Assembly: GCF_009817885.1 (NCBI RefSeq)
Contig: NZ_CP041764.1
Coordinates: 3,224,001-3,288,000 of the forward strand
Length of the DNA: 64,000 bases
Origin: Serratia rhizosphaerae
Lineage (GTDB): Bacteria; Pseudomonadota; Gammaproteobacteria; Enterobacterales; Enterobacteriaceae
Reading direction: 5' to 3'
Positions within the stretch are counted from its first letter, which is position 1, and each line of letters opens with the position of its first letter. Under the pieces are notes generated by a model. That model was not told the origin of the DNA. It made no database searches and saw only the letters and a list, made by a program, of their open reading frames with translations. Positions 1-7,956 of the stretch are shown in pieces. The translations under genes were made by a program, and so were the position numbers.

Positions 1-134
1 AAATCCGCTCTTACGTGCTGGATGACTCCCGGATCAAGGATTTGCGCACCAGCGTAGAAACGCGTAACACGCAGGCCGTATTGGATGGCGACCTGGATAA
101 ATTCATTGAGGCAAGTTTGAAAGCCGGGTTATGA
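1..134 (+). CDS. prfB: Peptide chain release factor 2, C-terminal end (partial)
   Basis: The reading frame enters at base 3 and gives IRSYVLDDSRIKDLRTSVET, then a tail ending in LKAGL and a TGA stop. This matches the C-terminus of enterobacterial RF2, the factor that releases peptides at UGA and UAA. The catalytic GGQ loop and the usual autoregulatory frameshift site lie upstream of the window. The stop is 9 bases before lysS, the classic prfB-lysS operon arrangement. Confidence 0.93.
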   Translation, partial: IRSYVLDDSRIKDLRTSVETRNTQAVLDGDLDKFIEASLKAGL

Positions 135-143
135 GGAACAAAA

Positions 144-1664
144 ATGTCTGAGCAACAACCACAGGGCGCCGATCAGGCGTCGGATCTCAATAACGAGCTG
201 CAGTCACGTCGTGAAAAACTGGCGGCGCTGCGCGAGAACGGCATTGCGTTCCCGAATGATTTCCGTCGTGACACCACGTCCGACAAGCTGCACGCAGAAT
301 ATGACAGCAAAGACAACGAAGAGCTGGAAGCGCTGGGCGTAGAAGTGACCGTCGCCGGGCGTATGATGACCCGCCGTATCATGGGCAAAGCCTCCTTCGT
401 TACGCTGCAGGACGTTGGCGGCCGCATTCAGCTGTACGTCGCGCGCGACGACCTGGCGGAAGGCGTCTACAACGAACAGTTCAAGAAGTGGGACCTGGGT
501 GATATTCTCGGTGCGCGCGGCAAGCTGTTTAAAACCAAAACCGGCGAGCTGTCTATCCACTGCACCGAACTGCGTCTGCTGACCAAGGCGCTGCGTCCGC
601 TGCCAGACAAGTTCCACGGCCTGGCCGATCAGGAAACCCGCTATCGTCAGCGCTACCTGGATCTGATTGCCAACGAAGAATCTCGCCACACCTTCAAGGT
701 GCGTTCGCGCATCATGTCCGGCATCCGCAACTTTATGGTGGGCCGCGACTTTATGGAAGTGGAAACCCCGATGATGCAGGTGATCCCGGGCGGTGCGTCC
801 GCGCGTCCGTTTATCACCCACCACAACGCGCTGGACATCGATATGTACCTGCGTATTGCGCCGGAGCTGTATCTGAAGCGTCTGGTGGTCGGTGGTTTTG
901 AGCGCGTTTTCGAGATCAACCGCAACTTCCGTAACGAAGGCGTATCGCCTCGCCATAACCCTGAGTTCACCATGATGGAACTCTATATGGCGTATGCGGA
1001 TTACAAAGACCTGATTGAGCTGACCGAGTCGCTGTTCCGCACGCTGGCGCAGGACGTGCTGGGCACCACCAAGGTGCCATACGGCGATGAAGAGTTCGAC
1101 TTCGGCAAGCCGTTTGAAAAACTGACCATGCGTGAGGCGATCAAGAAGTATCGTCCTGAAACCGACGTGGCGGACCTGGATGATTTCGATAAGGCGAAGG
1201 CGATTGCCGAGTCTATCGGCATCAAGGTAGAGAAGAGCTGGGGTCTGGGCCGCGTAGTGACCGAGATCTTTGAAGAGACGGCGGAAAGCCATTTGATTCA
1301 GCCGACCTTCATCACCGAATACCCGGCGGAAGTTTCCCCGCTGGCGCGCCGCAACGACGAGAACCCGGAAATTACCGACCGCTTTGAGTTCTTTATCGGC
1401 GGCCGTGAAATCGGCAACGGCTTCTCCGAGCTGAATGACGCAGAAGATCAGGCGCAGCGTTTTGCTGACCAGGTTGCCGCTAAGGATGCCGGCGACGACG
1501 AAGCGATGTTCTACGACGAAGACTACGTGACCTCTCTGGAACACGGTCTGCCGCCGACCGCTGGTCTGGGCATCGGTATCGACCGTATGGTGATGCTGTT
1601 TACCAACAGCCACACCATCCGCGACGTTATCCTGTTCCCGGCAATGCGTCCGACGGCCAAGTAA
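144..1664 (+). CDS. lysS: Lysyl-tRNA synthetase, class II
   Basis: Charges tRNA-Lys with lysine in the cytoplasm. The 506 residues are the normal length. The N-terminal OB-fold anticodon-binding domain (about residues 65-150) contains the VTVAGRMMTRRIMGKASF stretch. The class II core follows, with motif 2 around FRNEGVSPRHNPEFTMMELY and the C-terminal motif 3 GLGIGIDRMVML. The ATG lies after GAGGAAC, a good ribosome site, nine bases after prfB, so the two are probably co-transcribed. A Rho-independent terminator follows at once. Nothing unusual is visible. Confidence 0.98.
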   Translation: MSEQQPQGADQASDLNNELQSRREKLAALRENGIAFPNDFRRDTTSDKLHAEYDSKDNEELEALGVEVTVAGRMMTRRIMGKASFVTLQDVGGRIQLYVARDDLAEGVYNEQFKKWDLGDILGARGKLFKTKTGELSIHCTELRLLTKALRPLPDKFHGLADQETRYRQRYLDLIANEESRHTFKVRSRIMSGIRNFMVGRDFMEVETPMMQVIPGGASARPFITHHNALDIDMYLRIAPELYLKRLVVGGFERVFEINRNFRNEGVSPRHNPEFTMMELYMAYADYKDLIELTESLFRTLAQDVLGTTKVPYGDEEFDFGKPFEKLTMREAIKKYRPETDVADLDDFDKAKAIAESIGIKVEKSWGLGRVVTEIFEETAESHLIQPTFITEYPAEVSPLARRNDENPEITDRFEFFIGGREIGNGFSELNDAEDQAQRFADQVAAKDAGDDEAMFYDEDYVTSLEHGLPPTAGLGIGIDRMVMLFTNSHTIRDVILFPAMRPTAK

Positions 1665-1682
1665 CCGGCCGCAGCCTTAATC

Positions 1683-1713
1683 AACCGGTGCGGGTGACCG
1701 CGCCGGTTTTTTT
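1683..1713 (+). terminator. Terminator of prfB-lysS
   Basis: AACCGGTGCGG, loop GTGA, CCGCGCCGGTT, then seven T. The stem is 11 bp with a single T:G wobble, immediately after the lysS stop. Confidence 0.9.
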
Positions 1714-1777
1714 ATGCGCAGCGCATGTTCAGAATAACTAACTGCTTAAAACATCGGCAGTTATGCGTTAACTCCGC

Positions 1778-1805
1778 TTGCCCGCCGCCAAGAAGCGGTT
1801 ATAAT
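1778..1805 (+). promoter_or_regulatory. Promoter of tRNA-Gly
   Basis: A -35-like TTGCCC at 1778-1783 and a perfect TATAAT at 1800-1805 are separated by 16 bases, about 18 bases before the mature tRNA start. This is a typical strong stable-RNA promoter. The GC-rich discriminator expected for stringent control is not clear. Confidence 0.7.
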
Positions 1806-1822
1806 GCCAAACGCACACCTAA

Positions 1823-1896
1823 GCGGGTGTAGTTCAATGGTAGAACGGCAGCTTCCCAAGCTGCATACGAGGGTTCGATTCCCTTCACCCGCTCCA
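1823..1896 (+). tRNA. glyU: tRNA-Gly, anticodon CCC
   Basis: A 74-nt cloverleaf starts GCGGGTG and ends CACCCGCTCCA, with a seven-pair acceptor stem and an encoded CCA. The anticodon loop CTTCCCAAG holds CCC and the T arm is GGTTCGATTCC. It resembles E. coli glyU, which also lies close to lysS. Its 3' half (from 1875) doubles as the attachment core of the integrated element; insertion kept the tRNA intact because the element carries the same sequence. Confidence 0.96.
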
Positions 1897-1905
1897 CGCA
1901 TTTCT
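1875..1905 (+). repeat. Left attachment repeat (attL core, 31 bp)
   Basis: 31 bases beginning TCGATTCCCTTCACCC, covering the tRNA T-arm and acceptor end plus nine bases beyond the CCA, recur exactly at 11647-11677. The bases on either side differ, so the repeat is precisely delimited. The integrase gene starts 195 bases inside. Confidence 0.95.
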
Positions 1906-2099
1906 CTCTGATAAATTTCATTTAAAATCAGTGAGATAGTTAAAACCGATTTGTGAAGTACGTCGATACTTAACGTACAATCTAACCGAGTTTTAACGTG
2001 CCGGATAAGCCTTTCACTTTCCCAACTCCATCGAATACCAGCCTGAACGAGAAGTACACACGCCGTTAACTGATTGCGCGAGCATAGAGGAAGTCACCT

Positions 2100-3338
2100 A
2101 TGGCAAGCAATAAAAATCAGTACCTGACGTTGGATAAACACGGCTGCTGGATGTTCCAGATATTCGTGCCGCTGTACATGCGCCATGTCTGCGGCGGTAA
2201 GAGGCTGCTGCGGCGCTCTACCGGAACTCGTGATTTAGACCAAGCGCGGAATTATCGCGACCATATGCTGATTGAGTGGGGCAAGTTGAAGGCGCGGTTC
2301 AAACCAGAAACTCACCACAACCGCATCCAGAAGGGGATTATCGCCCTTTATCAAGAATTCAATGCACCGCCCCCGGCAATGTGTGAGCCAGCACCAGAGC
2401 ATGATCAGGTGGCTTCTTGTCAGCAGGTTCAGCAGGTAATGCTGCAAGCTGTTACTTTCGAATATCTAGCGGAGTACGATAAAACCCGCAGCCCCAGCAC
2501 CCTCAGCAAGCACGCGCTGGCGGTTCGACTTCTGCTCGGCCATTTAGCCGTCGTCGATACAGAGATAACCGCCATCACCCGTACATCGGTGACGCAGTTC
2601 ATCCGGGCGCTAAAACCGAAGAAATCCGTCCAGACAATTCAGAATTACCTGTCCGGCCTGAACTCGGTGTATGAGTACGCCCGGCGCTGCTATGACGGCA
2701 TCCCCGCCGCGTCACCATTCACAGGGCATCGGCTTGAGGCGAAGCGGACAGTTAGCAGTTACCAGCCGTTCACGCAGACAGAGATTACAACCCTTCTAAG
2801 TAAGGCCGAGGAAGAACTTCACGACGTGATTTTTATTGGCCTGTACTCAGGGATGCGTCTGAATGAAATTGCCTCTCTAGGTGTTGGTGACGTGCCGGAA
2901 ATCGACGGTGTGCGCTGCTTTCGAGTTCAGGCAGCCAAGACAAAAGCAGGCGTTCGGCTGGTGCCGGTGCATCCCGCTTTGATAGGCATCATCGAAAAGT
3001 ACAAACGGCAGAACACGAACGGCCAGCACGGGCGGTACCTGCTACCTAAAGCAAACGCCATCAAAAGGGCTGACGCTAAGCGTGGGCCGTGGTTCAGTCA
3101 GCAATTCACCCGCCTACGGAATAAGGCGCTGCCGAATGCTACAGACCGCCAGTGCTTCCACAGCCTGCGAGGAATGTTCATCACTGCGCTTGATCGGGCT
3201 GGAGTTCCAGAGGACAGGATAGCGTTGATTGTCGGCCACGAAAGAGGCAAGACGGAGTCTTTCAGGACATACAGCGGCGGGGCTGAGTTAGCTGAATTAA
3301 GCAAGATCGTCCAGCTAGTCAATTACAAGGGGCGGTGA
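2100..3338 (+). CDS. int: Tyrosine-type site-specific integrase
   Basis: 412 residues. The N-terminal arm-type DNA-binding part is followed by a SAM-like core-binding domain (about 110-205) and the catalytic domain (about 220-400). Catalytic residues are visible: Arg in YSGMRLNEIASL, His and Arg in HSLRGMF, a later His in IVGHERGK, and the Tyr nucleophile in SFRTYSGG. It should catalyse integration and excision at the tRNA-Gly attachment core beside it. The ATG follows GAGGAAGTCACCT, giving a good ribosome site. A possible arm-type inverted repeat, GTACGT/ACGTAC, lies upstream near 1960-1975. Confidence 0.93.
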   Translation: MASNKNQYLTLDKHGCWMFQIFVPLYMRHVCGGKRLLRRSTGTRDLDQARNYRDHMLIEWGKLKARFKPETHHNRIQKGIIALYQEFNAPPPAMCEPAPEHDQVASCQQVQQVMLQAVTFEYLAEYDKTRSPSTLSKHALAVRLLLGHLAVVDTEITAITRTSVTQFIRALKPKKSVQTIQNYLSGLNSVYEYARRCYDGIPAASPFTGHRLEAKRTVSSYQPFTQTEITTLLSKAEEELHDVIFIGLYSGMRLNEIASLGVGDVPEIDGVRCFRVQAAKTKAGVRLVPVHPALIGIIEKYKRQNTNGQHGRYLLPKANAIKRADAKRGPWFSQQFTRLRNKALPNATDRQCFHSLRGMFITALDRAGVPEDRIALIVGHERGKTESFRTYSGGAELAELSKIVQLVNYKGR

Positions 3339-3339
3339 T

Positions 3340-3513
3340 ATGGGCGACGACTTCTCTTTTATCGATAAAACAGCGCCAACAGCGGAAGAGCTGGCGTTTT
3401 AATGCCTAGCGCTGGCGCACGCTGCATTGAGTACGAACGAGCCAGCCGTCAGGGAAGCGCTGCTGTTTATTGTATCCGAAAAGGCGGAGCAGCTTTATTC
3501 GGCGCTCTCCTGA
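3340..3513 (+). pseudogene. Small gene of 57 residues with an in-frame TAA
   Basis: An ATG one base after the integrase stop, with AAGGGG about seven bases upstream, opens MGDDFSFIDKTAPTAEELAF and then meets TAA at 3400-3402. The same frame continues without a further stop as CLALAHAALSTNEP through FIVSEKAEQLYSALS to TGA at 3511. The part after the TAA has normal protein composition, suggesting one gene interrupted by a nonsense codon. Alternatives are a 20-residue peptide, stop readthrough, or restart at TTG in ALSTNEP. I do not recognise the family. Confidence 0.4.
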
Positions 3514-3632
3514 TGGTTCAAACCGATCGTTTTGGCCGATCGATAGGTAAATATTGATCTGCGTAATCAATTGGGAAGTAAGGGCAGCGCCTGTCAGAAT
3601 ATCCTTAACTTTATTGTGACAGGGATAAGCTT

Positions 3633-3743
3633 GTGCGGTCATTAAGGCGTAAAGCATGGATTGCCGTTTTCATTGGTTGCGCAGTGTTCTGGGCGGCGCT
3701 GTTGTTTTTTATCTGGGTGTTGTGGCGGAACATCACCGGGTAA
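3633..3743 (+). CDS. Small membrane protein, 36 residues
   Basis: A GTG start after AGGGATAAG gives MRSLRRKAWIAVFIGC and a run through FWAALLFFIWVLWRNITG. A basic N-terminus is followed by one hydrophobic span of about 22 residues, typical of the tiny single-pass proteins in phage early regions. The next reading frame starts directly after its TAA. Function unknown. Confidence 0.5.
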   Translation: MRSLRRKAWIAVFIGCAVFWAALLFFIWVLWRNITG

Positions 3744-3869
3744 ATGCACAGGCCGTTCATGAATGCACAGACGAAGCGAGGTCACTCCCGGTACGGTCTT
3801 TATCCTGATCGAGGTAACTATTATTTAGGAGGTTGCAGCGTTATAATGAAAGAATCATTAAGGCAATGA
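3744..3869 (+). CDS. Small phage-like protein, 41 residues
   Basis: ATG directly follows the TAA of the previous frame (TAAATG), implying coupled translation. The product runs MHRPFMNAQTKRGHSRYGLY, then PDRGNYYLGGCSVIMKESLR. The balanced composition and tight packing argue for a real gene. An internal Met at codon 6 could be the start. No family recognised. Confidence 0.4.
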   Translation: MHRPFMNAQTKRGHSRYGLYPDRGNYYLGGCSVIMKESLRQ

Positions 3870-3878
3870 ACTTGTATT

Positions 3879-4265
3879 ATGAAAATAGAAATAGTTGTAT
3901 TATCCGTTGCTGTTATAGTTGCGGCTATATCTGCTGCTGTCATATCCACATCAGCGCCTACCTATACCCCTGCATATAAAGATGATGCCATTCTTTATGT
4001 AAAGCAAGGTGTGGATGTGTTAGAACTTAATAAAGTCCCGATAAGGCGCTTTAACGGTTGGATTTACAGTGAGGGATGTGTACTCCGAGTTAATAATAAT
4101 TTCGCTATTGCAACACCGGAATCCTGTATTAAATTATTCGACCAGACTGTTGCTCAGTTCGATAAAGTGTATCCGTCAAAGCCGAGAGAGTTCATTATCA
4201 ACGGAGTCAACGTTGGTGAGTGTTCTAATAATCAAAACCCCCGGTGTCGCAATCGTAGTAACTAG
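3879..4265 (+). CDS. Hypothetical single-pass membrane or secreted protein
   Basis: 128 residues. The N-terminus, MKIEIVVLSVAVIVAAISAA, is one hydrophobic segment that could be a signal anchor. The remainder is soluble with four cysteines (one in YSEGCVLRV, one in PESCIK, two near the C-terminus), which would suit an exported, disulfide-bonded domain. It is AT-rich compared with the flanking chromosome and ends the small + strand run after the integrase. It is convergent with the HNH gene eight bases away. Family not recognised. Confidence 0.6.
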   Translation: MKIEIVVLSVAVIVAAISAAVISTSAPTYTPAYKDDAILYVKQGVDVLELNKVPIRRFNGWIYSEGCVLRVNNNFAIATPESCIKLFDQTVAQFDKVYPSKPREFIINGVNVGECSNNQNPRCRNRSN

Positions 4266-4272
4266 TGAGCCG

Positions 4273-4767
4273 CTACCCATGACAGGCGAAGTCACCATGC
4301 AGCTCCATCCGCATCGCCTGCACAGCTCCTGTCAGCATGGCCAGATTTCTGGAGCGTATCCGCCAGCGGGTGCCGTTGCTCTGCACCTGCGCTTGGTACG
4401 ATTTACCGGTAGCGGTAATACCTTTCGGCAGACTGCCAGCCCTTTTACGTGTGTTCCAGTTGTTCTCAGCACGAGAGCAAAGCCGCAGGTTATCCAGCCT
4501 GTTATTCCCTCGGTTGCCGTCGATATGGTCGATACATAACCCCGCTGGGATTTCTCCATTCACTAGCCACCACAGCACGCGATGCACTGCCAGCTTCCTG
4601 CCCTTGACTTGAACCGACCAATAGCCATCCTTGCCGAGAGTACCGGCGACGCTGCCAGCCTTGACTCGATTAGCTAAAGGCTGTTTCCATACAAGCCCAC
4701 TGCCGGAACCGGCATCAGGTGCAATCGCATACTGAAGCGCCAGCTCAATTTCTTTCGGGAAAGCCAT
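4273..4767 (-). CDS. HNH endonuclease with AP2-like DNA-binding tail
   Basis: 164 residues. A short N-terminal motif, SGSGLVWK, precedes an HNH_3-type core: HRVLWWLVNGEIPAG, then CIDHIDGNRGNNRLDNLR. The His/Asn/His-type catalytic residues are readable (HRVLW, DHIDGN, NNRLDNLR). The tail GKSYQAQVQS ... MRMELHGDFA resembles the AP2-type DNA-binding repeats of phage homing endonucleases. A perfect AAGGAGAAG ribosome site precedes the ATG. It probably nicks or cuts DNA as a free-standing homing enzyme or in element processing. It shares its N-terminal motif with the two upstream genes. Confidence 0.85.
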   Translation of the reverse strand: MAFPKEIELALQYAIAPDAGSGSGLVWKQPLANRVKAGSVAGTLGKDGYWSVQVKGRKLAVHRVLWWLVNGEIPAGLCIDHIDGNRGNNRLDNLRLCSRAENNWNTRKRAGSLPKGITATGKSYQAQVQSNGTRWRIRSRNLAMLTGAVQAMRMELHGDFACHG

Positions 4768-4778
4768 CGTACTTCTCC

Positions 4779-5267
4779 TTAGATTTCACGTAGCAGCGTG
4801 AGGCTTTGTTCGCTGGAACTCATTCTGTCCAAGGCGGCTAGTTTCTGGGGTGATAGGTAAACCGTCTTACCACGGTGCCGGGGCTGCTCCTGCCTTTGCT
4901 CTGGGCGATCCTTGTCCACAATAGCGGTCAGCAGTTGGATTTCCCGGGCAAGCTGTAAATGCTCGCGTACCACCTCTGCGGGCACGTACAGACATTCGTT
5001 GTCAATATCGTACCCATGCCCCACGAACATGATGTTTTTCCAGCCGATCTGCACATGCACCTCGTAATTCATCGGCGCAAGGTGTTGCTTTCTATGCTGT
5101 TCGCGCTCCTCCCCCGGCCAGTACACCGTGCAAGGTGTCCCGGCGATAGGGCCACCGGCTCCACCCACCGTCCCCGGGAGCCTGTGCCGTAGACCGGATG
5201 GGGAATCATCGGCCAGTACAAACTGCTCCTCTAGGCGCGGAATATCAGGGATTTCTTTATAGAACAT
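4779..5267 (-). CDS. Unrecognised protein with DSPSGL motif
   Basis: 162 residues. Near residues 18-50 it has FVLADDSPSGLRHR and then GPIAGTPCTVYW, echoing the SGLVWK ... AGT pattern at the N-terminus of the adjacent HNH enzyme. The rest (EVHVQIGWKNIMFVGHGY, and a helical tail rich in Leu, Gln and Arg) has no catalytic pattern I can name. The ATG lies inside the last codons of the upstream gene (CATGTTCTATAA), so translation is coupled. Probably a nucleic-acid-binding accessory, but that is inference. Confidence 0.6.
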   Translation of the reverse strand: MFYKEIPDIPRLEEQFVLADDSPSGLRHRLPGTVGGAGGPIAGTPCTVYWPGEEREQHRKQHLAPMNYEVHVQIGWKNIMFVGHGYDIDNECLYVPAEVVREHLQLAREIQLLTAIVDKDRPEQRQEQPRHRGKTVYLSPQKLAALDRMSSSEQSLTLLREI

Positions 5268-5607
5268 GCTGCGCCTCCGGTTGTGCCGCCTGCTGAGCTA
5301 GCCCCTGAACGGCTTTCAATGTGGCGAGGCCAGCACGCACCGCAGCGCAACTAAAGATCTTCCCATCCACCCCAACACGCTGCGCACCGGTCTTGGTGAT
5401 GCTCCCGGCGTACTCCCCGGGGGAGCGATGTTTAGCGCCGATCCCACGATTAGGAACTCGCCAAACAAGGCCGGTAGGAGAATCAGGAGAGAGAGCCAGC
5501 ACTTCGTTAAAACGTGCGGCCTGCTGGATTGATACCGGCAACGGGCGTCGCCCCATCTGTTTTGGTTTTGTCTGCAATGCTGGGATTGATTTCATACTGT
5601 GCTGCAC
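5257..5607 (-). CDS. Unrecognised small protein with DSPTGLVWR motif
   Basis: 116 residues from a GTG chosen because AGGA sits five bases before it; a Met four codons later (5595) is the alternative. The middle reads NEVLALSPDSPTGLVWRVP and then EYAGSITKTGAQRVGVDGK, matching the N-terminal part of HNH-family phage proteins (SGLVWK ... AGSVAGT ... VKGR) but stopping before any HNH core. It could be a truncated endonuclease or a stand-alone DNA-binding domain. It overlaps the next gene by 11 bases. Confidence 0.6.
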   Translation of the reverse strand: MQHSMKSIPALQTKPKQMGRRPLPVSIQQAARFNEVLALSPDSPTGLVWRVPNRGIGAKHRSPGEYAGSITKTGAQRVGVDGKIFSCAAVRAGLATLKAVQGLAQQAAQPEAQHVL

Positions 5608-5638
5608 TGTATTCCTCCACACCCAGCGTCAGCCGGGT

Positions 5639-6235
5639 TTACTCAGGTTCATAGATAGCCTCCGGGTTGAGACGCAACGCATCGTGCACGTGCTCCCAGA
5701 TGGTATTAAAGGCGGGGTCTTGTTTACGTAGATTTCTAACGGTGAAGGAATCGGGTTCATGCAGTGAGATAGCAACAGCCACACCGGCCAAGTTCTGCCC
5801 GAGGAAGTCACCATCACGGAACACCCACCAACCGCAACGGATTTCACCCAGCTTGCGAATCCGGCTCCGCAGGTCACGCTGGTACATCAACTCTTGCCTA
5901 CGGGCTTGATATTCGGCTGAACGTTCTTCAGACAGCGGTGTATACACCGAACCGACGCCCTCGATAATCTTGAAACAAAGCGGAATGCGTTGCCCTGCGC
6001 AGTAAGCACATGCCAGATTCCGCGTGTACCGCTCGCTGTTGCCACAGGTGGGGCAGGCCCACCCGTGTTGATAAAAGCGTTTACGGCCATCCATCACGGC
6101 TGCGTATCGCTCAGGATTATTCTTTTTGATACTCATCAGGCGAGGCTGATACTCGGCGTACCCCAGCCGCATTAGCTGGAGTTCGCGATTGGTGGGATGC
6201 TTGCCGTTCGGTAAAGGATTAATACTGGAGTTCAT
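5639..6235 (-). CDS. Zinc-ribbon protein, unknown function
   Basis: 198 residues. A CX2C-X12-CX2C zinc ribbon at about residues 61-80 reads ACPTCGNSERYTRNLACAYC. The spacing and the ERY..N..C..C pattern recall the metal-binding element of phage endonuclease VII-like and HNH-associated proteins, but no nuclease residues are obvious. The C-terminal half (LGEIRCGWWVFRDGDFLGQN ...) is unrecognised. Its start overlaps the upstream gene by 17 bases, so it belongs to the same - strand operon. Confidence 0.65.
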   Translation of the reverse strand: MNSSINPLPNGKHPTNRELQLMRLGYAEYQPRLMSIKKNNPERYAAVMDGRKRFYQHGWACPTCGNSERYTRNLACAYCAGQRIPLCFKIIEGVGSVYTPLSEERSAEYQARRQELMYQRDLRSRIRKLGEIRCGWWVFRDGDFLGQNLAGVAVAISLHEPDSFTVRNLRKQDPAFNTIWEHVHDALRLNPEAIYEPE

Positions 6236-7205
6236 CAGCGAAAACCTCCCCGATGTACGGCTTCATGCGGGCTTGAATGTTCCGCATCCGGTCAATCTCT
6301 GCTCGCTCCTGTAGCGCCGCAGCACGGGCTGCTGGTGACGCCTGCACCGGGTACCAACCTGAATCCGTCCACACGCTCAGAATCCATTTGCCGCCCGGCT
6401 GTACAGACATGTTGAAACTGGTGCCGCTTGCGCTGACGGGAGCCTCTGGGTTTTCAAGCGGCGTGTAGCTGAATGAGCAGTGTCCGCTTGCAGTTGCCTG
6501 CTCCGCCCACGCATCAGCCGCCGTGCGATAATCGGTACCAAGCGCAGCATGGATAGCCGGAATATCGATGCCATCCCCGGCCATTTGTCGGGCAAACTGC
6601 GTCTTACCATCGGCCACCATGTTCAACAGTTCCTGCGCTTCGGCTCCGCTGAATTTCTTGTTCAGCAGATGCCGCTGGATGTGACCATTGGCAACGACTT
6701 GGTAATCAGCGGCCAGCTTCGCGGCTGCTGCGGTACGGCGCTGGTGTTCGGCGGTTTGTATCCCGTCACGCTTCGCATGGTTGTATTTATTCACCAGCTC
6801 AGCGGTCAGCATCCCCAGCAAGTCGTCAATGTCAGCCGGTGAATGCACCTGCCAATCGCGGGTAAAGCCTTTCAGCTCCAGAGCTACGCGGCTGCGGGTG
6901 CTACTGCGGTATCGCCAAGATAACTCGTCATCGGTGTAGCGGATCGGCTTGAGCAGTGTGGGAAGCTCTGCAATCGCCTCGGCGGCCTGTACAGTACCAG
7001 CGTACGCAAAGGCGGTCTGCGCCGCACCACGGCCTGCTGAGAGCGTCTCAGGGGCTTTATTGAACGTACTCGGGGCAGGGGTTGCTTTATCCTGTGGCTG
7101 CACCACTTCCGCTGGTTTATTGGCAGTGACGCCGGGGACGTCCAGAACTGTTACGGTCGGGTTATAGCCTGCTGGCTGTGATTTCGTTTGTGATTGTACC
7201 TTCAT
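6219..7205 (-). CDS. Large unrecognised element protein, 328 residues
   Basis: The first 80 residues are rich in Pro, Ala, Thr and Gln and look disordered. They are followed by an alpha-helical region (about 90-240: RYTDDELSWRYRSS ... NMVADGKTQFARQMAGDGID) and a C-terminal part with FSYTPLENPEAPVSA and GGKWILSVWTDSGW that could be beta-rich. No signal peptide, membrane span or enzyme motif. The ATG is preceded by AGGAGATCCC. It overlaps the zinc-ribbon gene. A structural or replication-accessory role is possible; I cannot assign one. Confidence 0.6.
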   Translation of the reverse strand: MKVQSQTKSQPAGYNPTVTVLDVPGVTANKPAEVVQPQDKATPAPSTFNKAPETLSAGRGAAQTAFAYAGTVQAAEAIAELPTLLKPIRYTDDELSWRYRSSTRSRVALELKGFTRDWQVHSPADIDDLLGMLTAELVNKYNHAKRDGIQTAEHQRRTAAAAKLAADYQVVANGHIQRHLLNKKFSGAEAQELLNMVADGKTQFARQMAGDGIDIPAIHAALGTDYRTAADAWAEQATASGHCSFSYTPLENPEAPVSASGTSFNMSVQPGGKWILSVWTDSGWYPVQASPAARAAALQERAEIDRMRNIQARMKPYIGEVFADELQY

Positions 7206-7274
7206 GGGATCTCCTACTTGATTGACTAACGGGTTTAACTGATTGATTTTTGTGCATCAGTAGAACTGATCGCC

Positions 7275-7661
7275 TTACTCTGCGTCCCGTACAGCATCCA
7301 GCACCTGCGCCCACTCCCCGGCGGTACTGGTGCCCGTCTTACCGTCAGCGGAGCCTGTCTTGGCGTACAGGGCGATTAAACGGGCATCCGCACCGGTAAT
7401 CTCCCGATCACCAATCAATTGCTCTAGCTGGCGTTGATACAGCGCGTGCTGATTCGCGTTCGCCCCACGCATACGGCTTCCGAGGTCGTGCAGCGTTTGC
7501 TGCTCCTGATAGCTAAAAGCCGATGCAAAGGAACGAACAGCACGGCGGGTGCCTTGATCCGGTTTTCGGATAATGGATTGTTGGCCTTTCCGGTAATGCT
7601 GGTTCAGGCTGTCGGCGATACCGCTGTTTGATTTAAATAAAGAATTGAAGTTGCTGGACAT
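7275..7661 (-). CDS. Unrecognised 128-residue protein
   Basis: The start at 7661 is fixed by AAGGAGACGT just upstream; the open frame extends further but lacks a ribosome site. The product is polar and mostly helical (NFNSLFKSNSGIADSLNQHY, then SYQEQQTLHDLGSRMRG and ADARLIALYAKTG), with an N-terminus rich in Asn and Ser. No motif recognised. It is first in the lower part of the - strand block, downstream of a hairpin terminator at 7724-7756. Confidence 0.6.
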   Translation of the reverse strand: MSSNFNSLFKSNSGIADSLNQHYRKGQQSIIRKPDQGTRRAVRSFASAFSYQEQQTLHDLGSRMRGANANQHALYQRQLEQLIGDREITGADARLIALYAKTGSADGKTGTSTAGEWAQVLDAVRDAE

Positions 7662-7723
7662 ACGTCTCCTTGAAAGTTGATTAGTTAATGTTGCTCGGTT
7701 GCTATCGACCACTGCGCAGGGCA

Positions 7724-7756
7724 TGAAAAGAAGCCCGACGGAAAGCCCGCCGGGGT
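7724..7756 (-). terminator. Terminator on the - strand
   Basis: Read on the - strand: CCCGGCGGGCTTTCCGTCGGG followed by CTTCTTTT. This is a GC-rich stem with one mismatch and a T-rich tail. It would stop transcription from the 7957-8745 gene before the gene below. Confidence 0.6.
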
Positions 7757-7889
7757 GAGCCGTGCTCAGTTAGGAGATAACAGGGAAATTGATAAAAGAA
7801 ACGCCACGCCGGTAAGGACAAACCCGGTAACCAGCCGGAACCGGCGCAGCGTTGTTATTCTGTTTGGTGTGAGTAGGTGAGTTCTGTCT

Positions 7890-7955
7890 TATATCTATAG
7901 ATATAATGAAATATGCCTTTTTTAGGTGTACGCAACTGTACGCAAATCGCGTACA
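7890..7955. promoter_or_regulatory. Palindrome plus three copies of a TGTACGC element
   Basis: A perfect 16-bp palindrome TATATCTATAGATATA (7890-7905) is followed by TGTACGCAA at 7927-7935 and 7937-7945, and by the inverted copy GCGTACA at 7949-7955. The clustering of a palindrome with direct and inverted repeats next to an HTH-protein gene suggests operators or a replication/partition site. It also separates that gene from its terminator. Confidence 0.45.
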
Positions 7956-7956
7956 G

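Noticed and set aside
204..1613. Long open frame (469 codons) opposite lysS
   Set aside because: Antisense shadow of a strongly biased gene; lysS is unambiguous.
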